From the NCBI RefSeq assembly GCF_022965805.1, contig NC_133105.1:4588001-4652000 (forward strand): a DNA stretch of 64,000 nucleotides. The letters run 5' to 3'. How positions within the stretch are numbered: the first letter of the stretch is position 1; every line of letters starts with the position of its first letter. This document shows, piece after piece, positions 39,508 through 51,203 of the stretch. A program made the translations under genes and the position numbers. Under the pieces are notes generated by a model. That model searched no databases, had not been told where the DNA came from, and worked only from the letters and a program-made list of their open reading frames with translations. This stretch comes from Primulina eburnea (taxonomy: Eukaryota > Streptophyta > Magnoliopsida > Lamiales > Gesneriaceae).

Positions 39508-40920
39508 TTTCTACTCTTTAATATGTATCTCTGCATGACAACTCAGAAATTAAGCAGGATATCTTTATACAGATGAAGAAAAATATAACTCATCTTTGAT
39601 ATGGTAAAAATACCAAGCCAAGGGAGCAGTCCACATAAACTGGAAATGTTGGCCGTGAATATCGTATCTTTGCAAAGACTCTAGATGAGTGCAGCAAATT
39701 TTGATAGCGAAATGGCTATCTTTTTTTCTTGACCAAGGGCAGTATTCTCCAAGTAACCCGATCGACGATAAAACGAAAGTGGCCTGTTCAGACATAAAAG
39801 ACGTTTCTAACTTGACTTCCTCCACTTTTGCTGACTGCAGTGACCGCAGTTGTACCAATCAGTACCTGTAAAAATTTACGGAATCCAAGTATAAGTACAC
39901 AAATATTATCAACTGAAAAAGAAGACTAAGAAAATGATAGTCCTTGATCAGCAGAACTAGATAGTTTTTATAATCAGATTTAAATCAATTAATTTTGACA
40001 TTAAGGATAGGAGTGGCGTGAAACTCATAAATAATTTTCAGATCATTTGTTACTTCATCAGTATTAATTGGCACACTTTTGATAAGCTGTAACATTCATA
40101 CATAACATGAACACTCATATAGCAATCCTCTGATCCAAAACACATAAAAAGTGTCAAGAACTGCCACACTTAGTTCAAATAGGCAGCAAAACCCTACTAA
40201 TAAAAGTGAAGCTATTGTTTTTTCAAAAAAAAAATTGATACAGATCGACTCTTATGATGGCATCCATAAATATTAACAGAAAAATATATCTTTCTTCGCA
40301 TATATTATATAGTCAATCCTGTGGACTATCGAGCGTATATAAATAAATATCATATTCAATATCCACAATCTCAAAATCAATTTTAGAATATGTTTTAAAA
40401 TTATAACAGCCAAGTAATTCAATCACAGCTGTTTAGGTCATCGATTAAAACTTCAAATTCAATGTTTTAAAACCAACTGAATCCAATTAAAATCTCCATT
40501 TTCAGATCCAAACGACCACTAACAAATTCAAAACTAAAAGCAATGAACACGAATTCCAGATTCATCTCAAATCCTAAATCAACTAAACCACCAACACCAT
40601 AATATCAATCCCAATCACAATCAATCAAACAAAAGAAAATAAATCGCATAGAAATACAGATCTATAAATCAAACAAGCGAAAATAGCAACATAACAAACT
40701 GGATCGAGAAAATAAAATTACTCATCAACAAAACTCAAAATGAAAAACGTAGATCCACAATAGAACGCAATAAACAAAAAGAATCGAAAGATTAGAGACC
40801 GAAAAAAAACCTTTAACTGGTAGGAGAAGGGAAAATTTAAAGTGAAGAAAGATTAGGTAGAGATTTTAAGCTTCGAATTCGTGGTCGAGGGCAGAGGGGA
40901 AAGATAGATAAGGGAAGAGC
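39508..40920 (-). promoter_or_regulatory. eIF5 5' leader with intron
   Basis: On the minus strand a CT-rich leader at about 40910-40812 ends in CCAGTTAAAG followed by a GTTTTTTTT donor; an acceptor GTCATGCAG lies about 25 bases before the ATG. Leader introns are frequent in highly expressed plant translation genes. Inside it, about 39565-39865, is a stretch of exon-like composition behind a TTTTTACAG acceptor that could be an alternative leader exon; its open frame was not recognised. Confidence 0.5.
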
Positions 40921-40924
40921 GCGT

Positions 40925-40957
40925 GTATTTATAGTGGGGAAAGTCCGGAAACCCTAG
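40925..40957 (-). promoter_or_regulatory. eIF5 core promoter: TATA box and telo-box
   Basis: Complement of 40932-40925 reads TATAAATA, just upstream of the CT-rich leader. AAACCCTAG (plus strand 40949-40957) lies about 17 bases further upstream and matches the plant telo-box, common in promoters of translation-related genes. Function is inferred from these motifs only. Confidence 0.5.
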
Positions 40958-41127
40958 CCTGAAAAGCATTAGGGGGTGTAAGATAGTTAAATCTCTCCAG
41001 ATATTTTCAATATGACAATATTAATATTTATATATATTTAGTCGTTTATTTTTATTTTTATTGTTTTGTAAAAATTACTATTTTAAGTATTATGTGCCAT
41101 ATATTTATTCTATAACATAATAATTAT

Positions 41128-41306
41128 GGAGCGGGTCTCATCTGAGATCGTCTCACGCATATTAATCTGTGAAACGGGTCAACCCTATTCACAATAAAAA
41201 TTAATAATCTTAGTATAAAAAATTATATTTTTTCATGGATGACTCAAATAAGATATCTGTCTCACAAATTTGATCCGTGAGATCGTCTTACACAAGTTTT
41301 TCCTAT
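41128..41306 (+). repeat. Palindrome-ended dispersed repeat, copy E
   Basis: Diverged left end (GGGTCTCATCTGAGATCGTC), then TTAATCTGTGAAACGGGTCA, a core TCTTAGTATAAAAAATTAT and TTTTTCATGGATGACTCAAA. Right end AGATCGTCTTACACAAGTTT. It sits upstream of eIF5, between the divergent eIF5 and VPS9A genes. Confidence 0.75.
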
Positions 41307-42400
41307 AATTATGTCATTTGTACATAAAAATGTCTTGGTTGGAAGTTTTTTTTTATATATAATCATTATTTGGCTTTAAATTTTGTTATTAATTTATCTT
41401 ATTTTAATTTAGTCAAATATGTACGGTGTTCTTTATTCTAAATAAATTTTTTTCTGTCATTAAACATGTTTGATCAATTTAATTTTTTTTGTGTAGTCAA
41501 TTAGTGAAAAACTGCCAACCCTCTTGAGATTTATTCATTCGTAACAAACTCAAGTGTGCAACCAAGTCGTCCATAGTCCATACACATCGGCAAAACCACT
41601 CGAGCATTGATAAATTATCTTCAACCTCCAATTCAGCATTTGATTCTTGATCTTGACAATGTTAATTCTTCTTTATTTCTGACATTATTAACATATTAAT
41701 AGTTATTAAAATATTTGATGAATATAAATATTCATCATTTTTTGTCTCCCAATGCTCTTCTCAAACCTATAAATAGGTATAAACTTCTTTGATCCACGCT
41801 TTTCTGCCGCCCGCAAAGGATTCTCATTTGCTACATTTTTTTTTATCAATTTATGGTGGGTAAGAATCGAACCGATCTCGAATCCTGATTCAAACAAGAC
41901 TTAAATAAACATTTTAAAACATTCAATCTTTAAATCGAGGTTGAGCTCGAATATATCTATTTCGACCTTTCAATTTTCATAGATAAAACTGATTTAGTTC
42001 ATTTAAATATTTGGTTTATATTAAAATTGCATGTAAATTAACTTCACAATATTTTTTGTGCATTAAAAATTAAATACTGATTTTGTTTAAAAATATTTTA
42101 TTTTAAAAAATGGTAAAGATTCCTTATTTTTATTGAAAAATTAGCATCTTAAATTAAAACTCCTTTATAAGAAAATATAGAATATGTAAATGTTTTTTTT
42201 GCATCTCGTTACTCTGTGGGGCAATCTGCCATCGGGCCATAAAAAAAGAAAAAAAAAACGGTTTGGTTTACGTTTCAAACAATCTTTGGGCCCATAGATT
42301 GGGCCAACCCATTTGGCACAGAAGTGTGTCGTACCCATTCGCTGATCCTCTAAACTCAGCTCAGAATCCGAAGAGAGAACACCGTCGCATCTGATCGCCG
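41307..42400. other. Divergent promoter region of eIF5 and VPS9A
   Basis: No gene seen. AT-rich; the last 100 bases before 42401 are more GC-rich and probably the VPS9A leader. No clear TATA box was chosen for VPS9A. Confidence 0.45.
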
Positions 42401-45400
42401 ATGAAGAATTCTAACGTTTTCGGATCGTCGACTGCTCCGATGGCGTGGCACGACTTTCTTGAGCGCATGCGCAACCCATCCGCCGCCAAATTTGTAAAAG
42501 CAATAAAAAGGTATTGTGATGCATGCGCATCTTTGAAATTTGTATGCTTGCACGCATAGTGTGTTACTAGTTATGCAACTTTCTCCATGGGGTTAGAGCC
42601 TCGCGTAAAAAACGATTTTTTTTAAATTTCCAATATAGTTTGAGACGGATAATTACTATTATCATCTTTGAATTCGTTTCGAAAATAATATCAATAATAA
42701 AATAATAATATTAATAATATAATATAATTTTATTTTTTAAAATATTAATAACATTATTATTATTAATATTGATATTAATATTAATATTATAATAATAGAT
42801 AATAATAATTTTTGTATTGAGAAAATTTTCGAATATGTTATCGTCTTATCATATTAATATTTTTGAAATGAGGATGAGAGCGGGGTTGAGAAATTGATCC
42901 CGAAGTTTCGGGTTTGAGGATTTTCCGTACTCGAAAAAGCGAGGATCGAGACGGATACGAGGGTTGGGATGAAATTCGGAGATGTGGATGGGGATAGCAA
43001 ACCCGCTTCCACCTCGCCCCATCCCATTGCCATCCCTAGTGTTACTGGACGTGTGCTTAAAAAAAGGTCACATTTCACGAACTTTGGGGAATTGACTAAA
43101 GTTAGCTGAGCTTTCATAATATCTCATTTTTTTACTTAAAAAAAATAGGGATAGATCGCAAAATTAACTTGGTCAAACTTTGATTTTTTGAAAAATAACC
43201 CATTTCAATTTTATTTCAATGTATTTTAGCGTTAACATGATGCTAAAGATTTATTACTCAAGTTGTAAACTACTTCTTCTTCTTGTTTTCCATTTTTTGA
43301 ATATTTAGATCATTCAAATTTATCCACTTACTATTTCAAGATGGTGGTGCAAGAGGTACCAAGGACAATTCACTTGTATGTGTACTTCTCTCAGAATCAC
43401 TATTGCACACATTTTATTTGACAGCATGTGATGCCACTTTATATCCTGCGTTATTCTCTTTCAATATATCCATTACAGTTTGGAGTTTACAAAAAGCTTT
43501 ACGTTGCCATGAAATGAATCAAATATTTCAGAGTGCAGAGTATAAGTTCCTATGCATTTGGTCTTTTCACACGCAAAATATGCATGTATCTAATTAAATT
43601 TCTTTTTCCAGTTTCATAGTGTCATTTTTGAACAATGCACCAGATGTGGAAAGGGACAGTGCATGTGTGCAGGAGTTTCTCAACAATATGGAAGTAGCAT
43701 TCAGGGCTCATTCACTCTGGGCAGGATCTTCAGAAGAAGAGTTAGAGAGTGCGGGTGAAGTGAGTACCTTTATGTTTGCAAATGTATGACCTTTGCGATC
43801 TAAATGATTATCTAAATCGCAGGCTTTCTGTTGTGAACTTGCTATTGCTTGTTTACATTGATGATTGAATTTACAACTTATTTTAGAAATTTTTCTTTTA
43901 CGTTCATAGTTTTGACGTTGTTTAAATTTCCTGTGTTCTTGCGTGATTTTCTTGCATTCCTTTCTGTTACAATGAATGGGGAAGCGTGCTTTTTAATTTG
44001 CCGTTATCCTTTTAGATATACTCTTTCAATTGCAGGGGCTGGAGAAGTATGTCATGACAAAAATATTTACGCGTGTATATGCTTCAGTTCCAGAAGATGT
44101 GAAAGCTGATGTTCAGCTGTATGAGAAATGGCTCTGGTTCAACAGTTTATTCGACCAGAAAATTTAGATATCAAGCCGAAATTTCAAAATGAAACATCAT
44201 GGTTGGTGAGTAAAGGAATGAGCCTAACTGATTTTCACCTTGCCTTTTATTCTTCTCTAATTGAATTCCATGTAAAAACATTTGGTATGTGATTACCACA
44301 GATAGGAGGCTGTGCTGGCCTGGCCTGGCCTTTCTTGATGTTTCAAACCTTATGCCCCAAGATGAAATTGATCGTTCTGATGTGATTTTATTTGGAGTAA
44401 TTTCTTGGACATCGTAGGTAATATGTCGTTGATAGGGGGGAGCATAATTTTCTTTCCTGCTTATAATTGAAAAGTAAACTTACAAATTAGCTACAGTAAA
44501 TTTTGACGTGTCAAATTTGTGAAGGAAGTGACTAGTGAAACTACAAGGTTCATTAGCTACGTACTTAACAACAATTTGTTAAGTTTGTGCAATGATTTTT
44601 CCTGAGGAAATCAAAGGTGTAACACAGATGTAAACCCTTACCTAATCAGTCTTCTTTTCAATCCAGATACCTTGGATGTCTTGTATGGTTTCATCGGATA
44701 AATTTTTTGTCCTATTTGTCGCAGCTTATAGTAGTTAGTTCAATGCTTACTTATGGAATTATCAATCTGGTTTGTTATATGTGATATGCCAGATGTTTGG
44801 AACAAATTCATGAGTATATTTCAGATATTGATGAATAAGCCAGCAAAGCCATTCAAGATTTCTTGTGTTTTATTCAAGATTCTAAGTCGTTGAATGCTGT
44901 GCGGCACGATGAACTTGATAAATTATATAGCATTCCTGGTGACTGATCAATCGAAGGGAGAAGTTAACTTGTAGTCATTAATTCTAAACAAAAAGTTACT
45001 CGATGAGAGAAAGAAGATGAGCAGAGACCTATATGCCCTTGATTATTCTAAGAAAATTGTTAAGATTAGAACTTGGACCTAACTCAACCCCAAAAGCTAG
45101 CTCTAGAGGGGAGGATTGTCCAAGTCAATATATGCCACTCAAAGGTTATTTATCCAACTAATGTGGGACAATTAACACATCCCTCTCACGCCCAGGAATG
45201 AACATCTGGAGCGTGGAGTTTACAAATGACCCAATTATGGGCAGAACGGGTGGCCTAATTATAGGCAGTCCAACACATGACGGTGAAACCCGGGCTCTGA
45301 TACCATGTTAAGATTGGAACTTGGACCTAACTCAACCCCAAAAGCTAACTCAAGGGGGGAGGATTGTCCAAGCCAATATATGCAACTCCCAGGTTATTTA

Positions 45401-46660
45401 TCCTACCGATGTGAGACAATTAACAAAAATTATCTAGTGCTATGCGATTCCCTGTGAATTAAAATCATTTACTCCACTAGATGTTTTACTTTGAAATTAA
45501 CTTCACTCTTGTTTTGCCATCGTCCAGCTTGCACAGAAAGAGCTGCAGAAGATTAACATGTACAAGGCACCTAGAGATAAACTTCTGTGCATTCTACATC
45601 GTTGTAAGGTTATCAACAACCTACTGGTCAATGTCTCTGTTGCATCTAACCAAGATCATCCAGGAGCTGATGAATTTCTGCCAGTTCTCATTTATGTCAC
45701 CATAAAGGTAATTCTGTTTCTTTCGTGGATTGTCCAATTGAATACACGTGTTCATTAAGAACTTATCGTGGTGATTCTTCATTATTGTAGTTGCTGTAAT
45801 CTACTAAATCACCGAGTGCCCAACTATCAAAACTTCGTGTGATTGACCAGGCGAACCCGCCTCAACTACACTCCAACTTATTATATGTACAACGGTTTAG
45901 GCGGCAAACTCGCTTGGTATCAGAGGCATTATACTTCTTCACAAACGTGCTCTCTGTAGAGTCTTTCATTATGAATCTTGATGCAAAGGCCCTTTCAATG
46001 GATGAAACAGAATATGAAACATACATGGAATCAGCTCAGGCACTTCCGGAGGCACTTCTTTCAGGTCTTTCAGAGAGCTCAGACAATTCATATAGTCAAG
46101 CAGATCGAAGTTTCGGACACATTCTTAAGGGAGAACCACTGGAGTTCAAAGCAACGTCGAATTCTAAGAAACATCAGCTCTCGGCAACGCAACCTCAATT
46201 ACAGGTCCAGTCATCTGAAAGTGGGTCAAGAAACGAGGAATGTCTCGGGAAAGATCAGGTATCTTCAGATAAATTTCCGTCTATCTCAGACTTGGAAAAT
46301 AAAAGTGCAACCATGGTGTTAAAGGAAGACGACACAAGCCAAATCTTTCATGATTTCCCATATCTATACGCCTATAATGGTGATCTAATGGTTAGTGATG
46401 TAGAAGATCTGCTAATCAATTACAAGCAACTGGTGTTGAAGTATGTCTGTCTTGCCAAAGGAATGGGCGTGACTGCCTCGTCACCTCCCAATATCGCCAA
46501 GGAATCAGAAAAAACCAATGATCTTAAAAACGTTTCTAGTTTAGTCAATGACCTAGGCGAAGGATCTGTTTCTGTGTTGGAAAATGTGGAACCAAAGTTG
46601 TCTGAAGAAGGAACTTTGCAAACTCAAGGGGATAGAGGGGATGAAAATTCTCCAAGATAA
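42401..46660 (+). CDS. VPS9A: VPS9A-type Rab5 guanine nucleotide exchange factor, one frameshift
   Basis: Activates plant Rab5 GTPases (RHA1, ARA7, ARA6) on endosomes. Exons: 42401-42510, 43612-43759, 44036-44205, 45528-45707, 45851-46660; junctions are phase-consistent apart from one lost base. About 472 residues; Arabidopsis VPS9A is about 520. N-terminus DFLERMRNPSAAKFVKAIK is the family helical bundle; VPS9 core has INMYKAPRDKLLCIL, GADEFLPVLIYVTIKANPPQ with the catalytic Asp (about D191) and NLLYVQRFRR with the conserved Tyr (about Y215). The C-terminus is acidic and variable and includes a DVEDLLINYKQLV stretch. At 44126-44128 the run GAGAAATGG is one A short, so exon 3 shifts frame and meets TAG at 44165-44167. 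Either an assembly error or a true disabling allele. Confidence 0.9.
42620..43085 (-). repeat. GC-rich/AT-rich composite repeat in VPS9A intron 1
   Basis: AT-rich ATAATATTAAT block followed by a segment with CGAAGTTTCGGG, CGAGGATCGAGACGG and GATGGGGATAGCAAACCCG, ending near CCATTGCCATCCCTAG. The same elements recur in opposite orientation at 47180-47740. A dispersed element of unknown class. Confidence 0.6.
45058..45425 (-). mobile_element. TRIM retroelement (non-coding miniature LTR element)
   Basis: Two 120-bp direct repeats (45058-45177 and 45306-45425) about 86% identical by eye, each TGTTAA...TTAACA. The complement of 45305-45289 reads TGGTATCAGAGCCCGGG, a primer-binding site for initiator-methionine tRNA lying directly beside the 5' LTR in minus orientation. 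The internal region is only 128 bp with no coding capacity. AAAAT flanks both sides (45053-45057 and 45426-45430), a perfect 5-bp target duplication. It sits in the last-but-one VPS9A intron. Confidence 0.93.
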
Positions 46661-48157
46661 CCATGACTCACATTATCTCATGTAATATTGCATCTGATGT
46701 TTGTGCTCATTGTAATAAAAAAAAGGTAAAAAAGAGAGATACACTTCTTCTTTTAATTAATCTCCTACTGTTTTTTTCGATTTCCAAATCATCTCCTACA
46801 TATCTTGGGTCCATAAAATCTAAAGTGAAAATTTGCAGCAGAGACAATCTTCAAACACAAGAAAAATAGTGTTTATTAAATAGATAGTTTTACTTCAGAA
46901 CTTGTCCCCAGCTAGGCAACCAGACAGCAAGCTGCACATTGGTAGGTAATATTATCTCAATAAACTATGTTCCTTATTATTATAACTTTAGTGTGTGCTG
47001 CATCTTTAATTATACCAATGTGCATACATGTTTTCAAGGTGTGAGAATAGTGGGGTATGAAATCTTGTGTCATGCGCTACAAATTGAATGCGAGCATTGG
47101 TTTCATTTCTCCCACTTTGAACAAATAATTTTGAAATGACAAAATAAATAATTAGAATTATATTTCAAATATCCAGCGGTGGTCCTTCCATTTAGGGATG
47201 GTAATGGAGCGGAGCGGGGCGGGTTTGTCATTGATCCTCGAATTCCATCCCCACTCCCATACCTTTCCCGATATCCGTTTTTTCGGGTTCGCGGAATCCC
47301 CAAACCCGAAACTTCGGGGATCAACTTCTCATCATCGTCCTCATCATCGTTTAAAAAATATTAATATGACAAAATAATGACGGATTCAAGATATTTTTTC
47401 AAACCAAAACTTATTATTATCTATTATTATTAGTGATACTATTAATATTAATATCAACATTACTAATAATAATATTATTAATATTTTAAAAAATAATAAT
47501 ATTATTATATTATTGATACTAATAATATTATTATTTTATTATTGATATTATTTTCGGGGCGAGTTAGAGATGATGATAGTAATCTCATACATATCCCGAA
47601 CTACAGTCGGAGATTTAAAAAAATCCCCGAACTCGAAGCCAAAACCGAAAAAATCGGGGATCTCGGTCCCTGTTTCGGGGTTACCCTATGGGACCCTAAA
47701 CTCGTGAGAAAAGTTGTAATCCCTATCCACGAGCATGATAATTTTTTTTAGATTATATGCTCAAATTTACAGTATTATGGTTTCAATATTATTTTTAAAT
47801 GTATGATTATTTCAAATACAAGATATTTTTAACTATGTCACGCACCTCCCAAAAATATTTTTGACAAGGTTACCAGAAATTGGCATTTTAATACCACAGG
47901 ACAGTATGCATTATCGTATAAATTATCAACCTTTTGGTGTCTCTACTTTTGATGTGTAATAATTCACATGGAGACACGAGTCTTTATGACAGTATTCAAA
48001 TTTCAACTTAGTTTTGAGCGTGCCTGTCTATCCATGCCTACATGTATATAAGAAAACCAATGCCAAGATTTGGCACATTTTATTTTTCAAATCGAGAAAG
48101 CACACACCAAGACCCGAAAAAACATAAAGAGAAGAAGATTTATAAAAAAAAAAATTC
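46661..48157. other. Intergenic region, including an inverted repeat partner
   Basis: VPS9A 3' UTR, then the composite repeat 47180-47740, then AT-rich DNA with a TATATAAG motif at 48044-48051 that is the likely TATA box of the next gene. No other gene seen. Confidence 0.5.
47180..47740 (+). repeat. GC-rich/AT-rich composite repeat, inverted partner
   Basis: Begins AGGGATGGTAATGGAGCGGA, has GGGGCGGGTTTGTC and CCCGAAACTTCGGGGATCAA, an AT-rich ATTAATAT core, then GGGGCGAGTTAGAG and a right part with ATCGGGGATCTCGG. The left segment is the inverse of 42840-43080; the right part adds a second GC-rich arm in opposite sense, suggesting terminal inverted structure. Confidence 0.6.
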
Positions 48158-48718
48158 ATGGGAAGCAGATGTGATCATCACAGCAAAAACTTCCACCAAA
48201 AAACCATTTTCTTGCCAATGTTTTGCCGTTTGTCAATCAAAGACATCAAAGTAAACAATCACCGGAAAGATCAGACATCAGTGGAAGAACCTGCATCACC
48301 CAAAGTCAGTTGCATAGGACAAGTCAAGAGAAACAGCAGAGTGCTTGGCCACCCCGCTCTATCAGCCAACCACCACAAGTCGACCAACCCGAGAAAACTC
48401 TTTTCTAGCAAAACCATTTTGCCCACAACCACCAATATCGGAGCCAAAAGTGGAATCAGAAGCTGCAGAACAAACGCAGAGACGGCGATTATAAAGTTAA
48501 AGACTAATGGCCGTGGTGAAGGTTGTGTTAAGGTGGTGGATATAGGTGACCTTGATCCGCCTTTGCCAGTGGTGCATAGGGCGGCACCGCCGCTAGGGGT
48601 CGGCCAGGATGAGATAAATATCTGGAAGAGAAGGTGCAACGGCGTGGCTCTAAAACACTTGCAGGTTCAACAGATTCATTTGCTAAACTACAATTTTCCA
48701 CCTAGGCCACCGGTTTGA
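48158..48718 (+). CDS. Plant-specific basic protein of unknown function
   Basis: One exon, 186 residues, start ATGGGAAGCAGATG. The pattern is one I recall from unnamed plant proteins: LPMFCRLSIKDIKV near the N-terminus, KVSCIGQVKRNSRVLG, a basic Ser/Thr/Asn-rich middle, then VVDIGDLDPPLPVVHRAAPP and NIWKRRCNGVALKHLQVQQI near the C-terminus. No membrane segment, catalytic motif or known domain was seen. Probably soluble; function unknown. A TATATAAG motif lies about 110 bases upstream. Confidence 0.75.
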   Translation: MGSRCDHHSKNFHQKTIFLPMFCRLSIKDIKVNNHRKDQTSVEEPASPKVSCIGQVKRNSRVLGHPALSANHHKSTNPRKLFSSKTILPTTTNIGAKSGIRSCRTNAETAIIKLKTNGRGEGCVKVVDIGDLDPPLPVVHRAAPPLGVGQDEINIWKRRCNGVALKHLQVQQIHLLNYNFPPRPPV

Positions 48719-51203
48719 TGATATATACCTTACATAATATATATAACATATAAGAATTCAGATGTAACCTCTTCTCTTAATTATTTCATAGTTTTTACTT
48801 TTTCAGTTTTTGTTACTTGTTAGACAAAATTCAACCAAATGGGCTGATTGAAAACACTAAACAGGGAGTCGTCAAAACATGCATACTTCAAAGTGGCGGA
48901 GCCAGGATCTTGGTTCAGTATAGGCAACAATATATTATAATTAATAAAGAAAAAAAAACAATGATTAATCGACATCTAAAAATAATGTGTCATAAAGTTT
49001 GAACACAAATTACGCACAGCTAGTAGCATTGAAAACAATTGAATGATCGACAAACATTGAACGAAAAAACGAACCTAAAATTTGGTAACATTTTGGATTT
49101 TTTAGAGATTATGAAAGATGAAAGCAATAATTAAAATGAATTTGAATGATTGTTAATCAAAGTATATGACGTTCATGTCTCGAGAAGAGAAAACACATTA
49201 AGGAGGCTATAGAGTATATACTTGGATACTAATAACATGTAAAAAATGGAGTCTAAAATTTGGGTTTACAAAATATTAAAAAAAAAAATTGGATCAGTAT
49301 AGACAGCTAAACATATAATAATAACTTACACAAATTAAAAATTTAGACATAAATAAATATATATATATATATATATACATAAACATATAAAAAAAAAAAT
49401 TTGGCCCAGTGTAGGCACAAGCCCACACTGGGCCTGAGCTGGCTCCGCCAGTGCTTCAAACCAGTTATCGATACATACTCGAATTCAAACAAAGTGATTT
49501 TTTGTTTTGGTTTAAGACAAGAAAAGTAGTTTTAACATTAACAGTAGACAATAAGGTTACGTTTAGCGTTTTACAAGTGAAAAAATTTAAAGTATGTATT
49601 CGATTAAGATCTTACATCTTTAAAAATACTATTGTAAAGCTTTTTAATTTTTTTAAAATGTTAAAAAAATACATTTTTAATTAACAATTGAGAAATGTTT
49701 TAGAAATGAAAAAAATAATTGAAATCAAAACATGTTGCTTTTTAATCAATTTTTTTTTTACAAAATAATAGAGAAAATTGCGGAAAATCGAACAATTATA
49801 CAATATTTGTCTTATGTAACACGTTGGGATTTGACCAATTCCTATTAGGAAGGCTGTATCCCGCGGTGGGTGGTGGCTCTCGCACGCATATTTCTTCTTA
49901 AAACAACTTTTGAAACTTTTCGTAAAAAGTTTGTAAAAATATTTTTATATAAAAAAAAAGTTTCATAAGTATCTGTCAAAATAGAGCCTTACATATAAAG
50001 AACAACTTGACATTTTACTAATGCCAGGATATATTATAAGCAGCATAAAATCCTCAAACTTATTGCAGCATGTCAATTTGTCTAATTCCTACAAACTCAC
50101 TAGTCATGGGATTGAGTAAGTCAGCTTGGGGAACCTACCTGTTGCTTAAATAAAAAAAATAAAAAAAAAGGACTTATCTTTTTTGACATACTAGAAATAA
50201 GCCATCCAACAATCCACAATGTACAGAAAAATTAATGTTCCAATCTCATTCGCAATCATCAACCGGCCATGGGACTGGTAAATATCTCTCCATTTGTATG
50301 AATATTCAACAAAATTTCCACTGATCAGGTGTTAGTGTATGGATTAACAAATCAGTTTTAATGCCCTAGAGACAAAGAGCATAGGCTATATAACACCCAG
50401 GGACGATATCCAGCTTCAAGTTTGAGTGTGAATAAATGTTTTTTCAAGTAAAATAATAAATAAAAATTACCATAAAATTGTTATGATTGATTGTTTTCTA
50501 GAAATCTACAAAATAATATAATAAAAACAAGCTTATTGTCAATTAATATGTCATATACATATATATATATTGATTCAAAAAAGGAGGAGGAAGTCTTCTG
50601 TTGTGAAAAACAGTTGCTCAAACGAGCTTTTCAGTACACTACGGTTGATGCATCAATTAATAGCAATTTCAGACTTCCATCTTCGAGTCTTCTCCTTGTT
50701 AATGTGTAAAATTTATAGCTTGTGCATTTTGTAGAAATGGTGGTGAAAGAAAGTGTCCTCAATGAGAAGAATATCGGGTAGCCATTCTTGGATAAAGGAA
50801 ACTTTAATACGTTCTTAATACTTAAATGAGAACTTATTTGCAGAAACTCATACAGCGCATTGGTGGGATAGGAACGCCAACAAAGATGAGATAGATACGG
50901 TTGTGGATCGATCCGAATCACATAAAATTTCCCGAACATAAGTTCCCTCCAGCTTGAAACATAAACATTAAAAACTCTTGCAAAAAACTCTGAAATTACG
51001 TTTGTTTACTGGATTTGAACAAACGGCCAGAATATTCTTTAGCTAATCTGTCAACGAATTCCCATAAAAAATACTTAAACTCGGGACTTTGTTTTCCACA
51101 CAGAAGATGACAGGTGATGCAGTCTCATAATCATAAGGAAATACCAAAGCCCAGTTCCTACTTTCTTCCTCTGTTAAGCCTCTGCAATACCAAAGCCCAG
51201 TTC
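48719..51203. other. Intergenic region with a hAT-like MITE
   Basis: Contains the element 48893-49453. The remainder (49460-51140) is AT-rich with no recognised gene; short open frames there show no family features. Confidence 0.5.
48893..49453. mobile_element. Non-autonomous hAT-like element (MITE)
   Basis: Ends are GTGGCGGAGCCAG on the left and, as complement, CACTGGCGGAGCCAG on the right. They are flanked by CTTCAAA on both sides (48886-48892 and 49454-49460); extending one base gives ACTTCAAA/GCTTCAAA, consistent with an 8-bp hAT duplication. The interior is AT-rich and non-coding. A subterminal hairpin GGCCCAGTGTAG...CACACTGGGCC lies near the right end. Superfamily is inferred from end sequence and duplication length. 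Confidence 0.7.

Noticed and set aside
49451..49684. 77-codon plus-strand frame after the MITE
   Set aside because: Low-complexity Lys/Phe/Val composition in AT-rich DNA, no start context or splice sites, no family.
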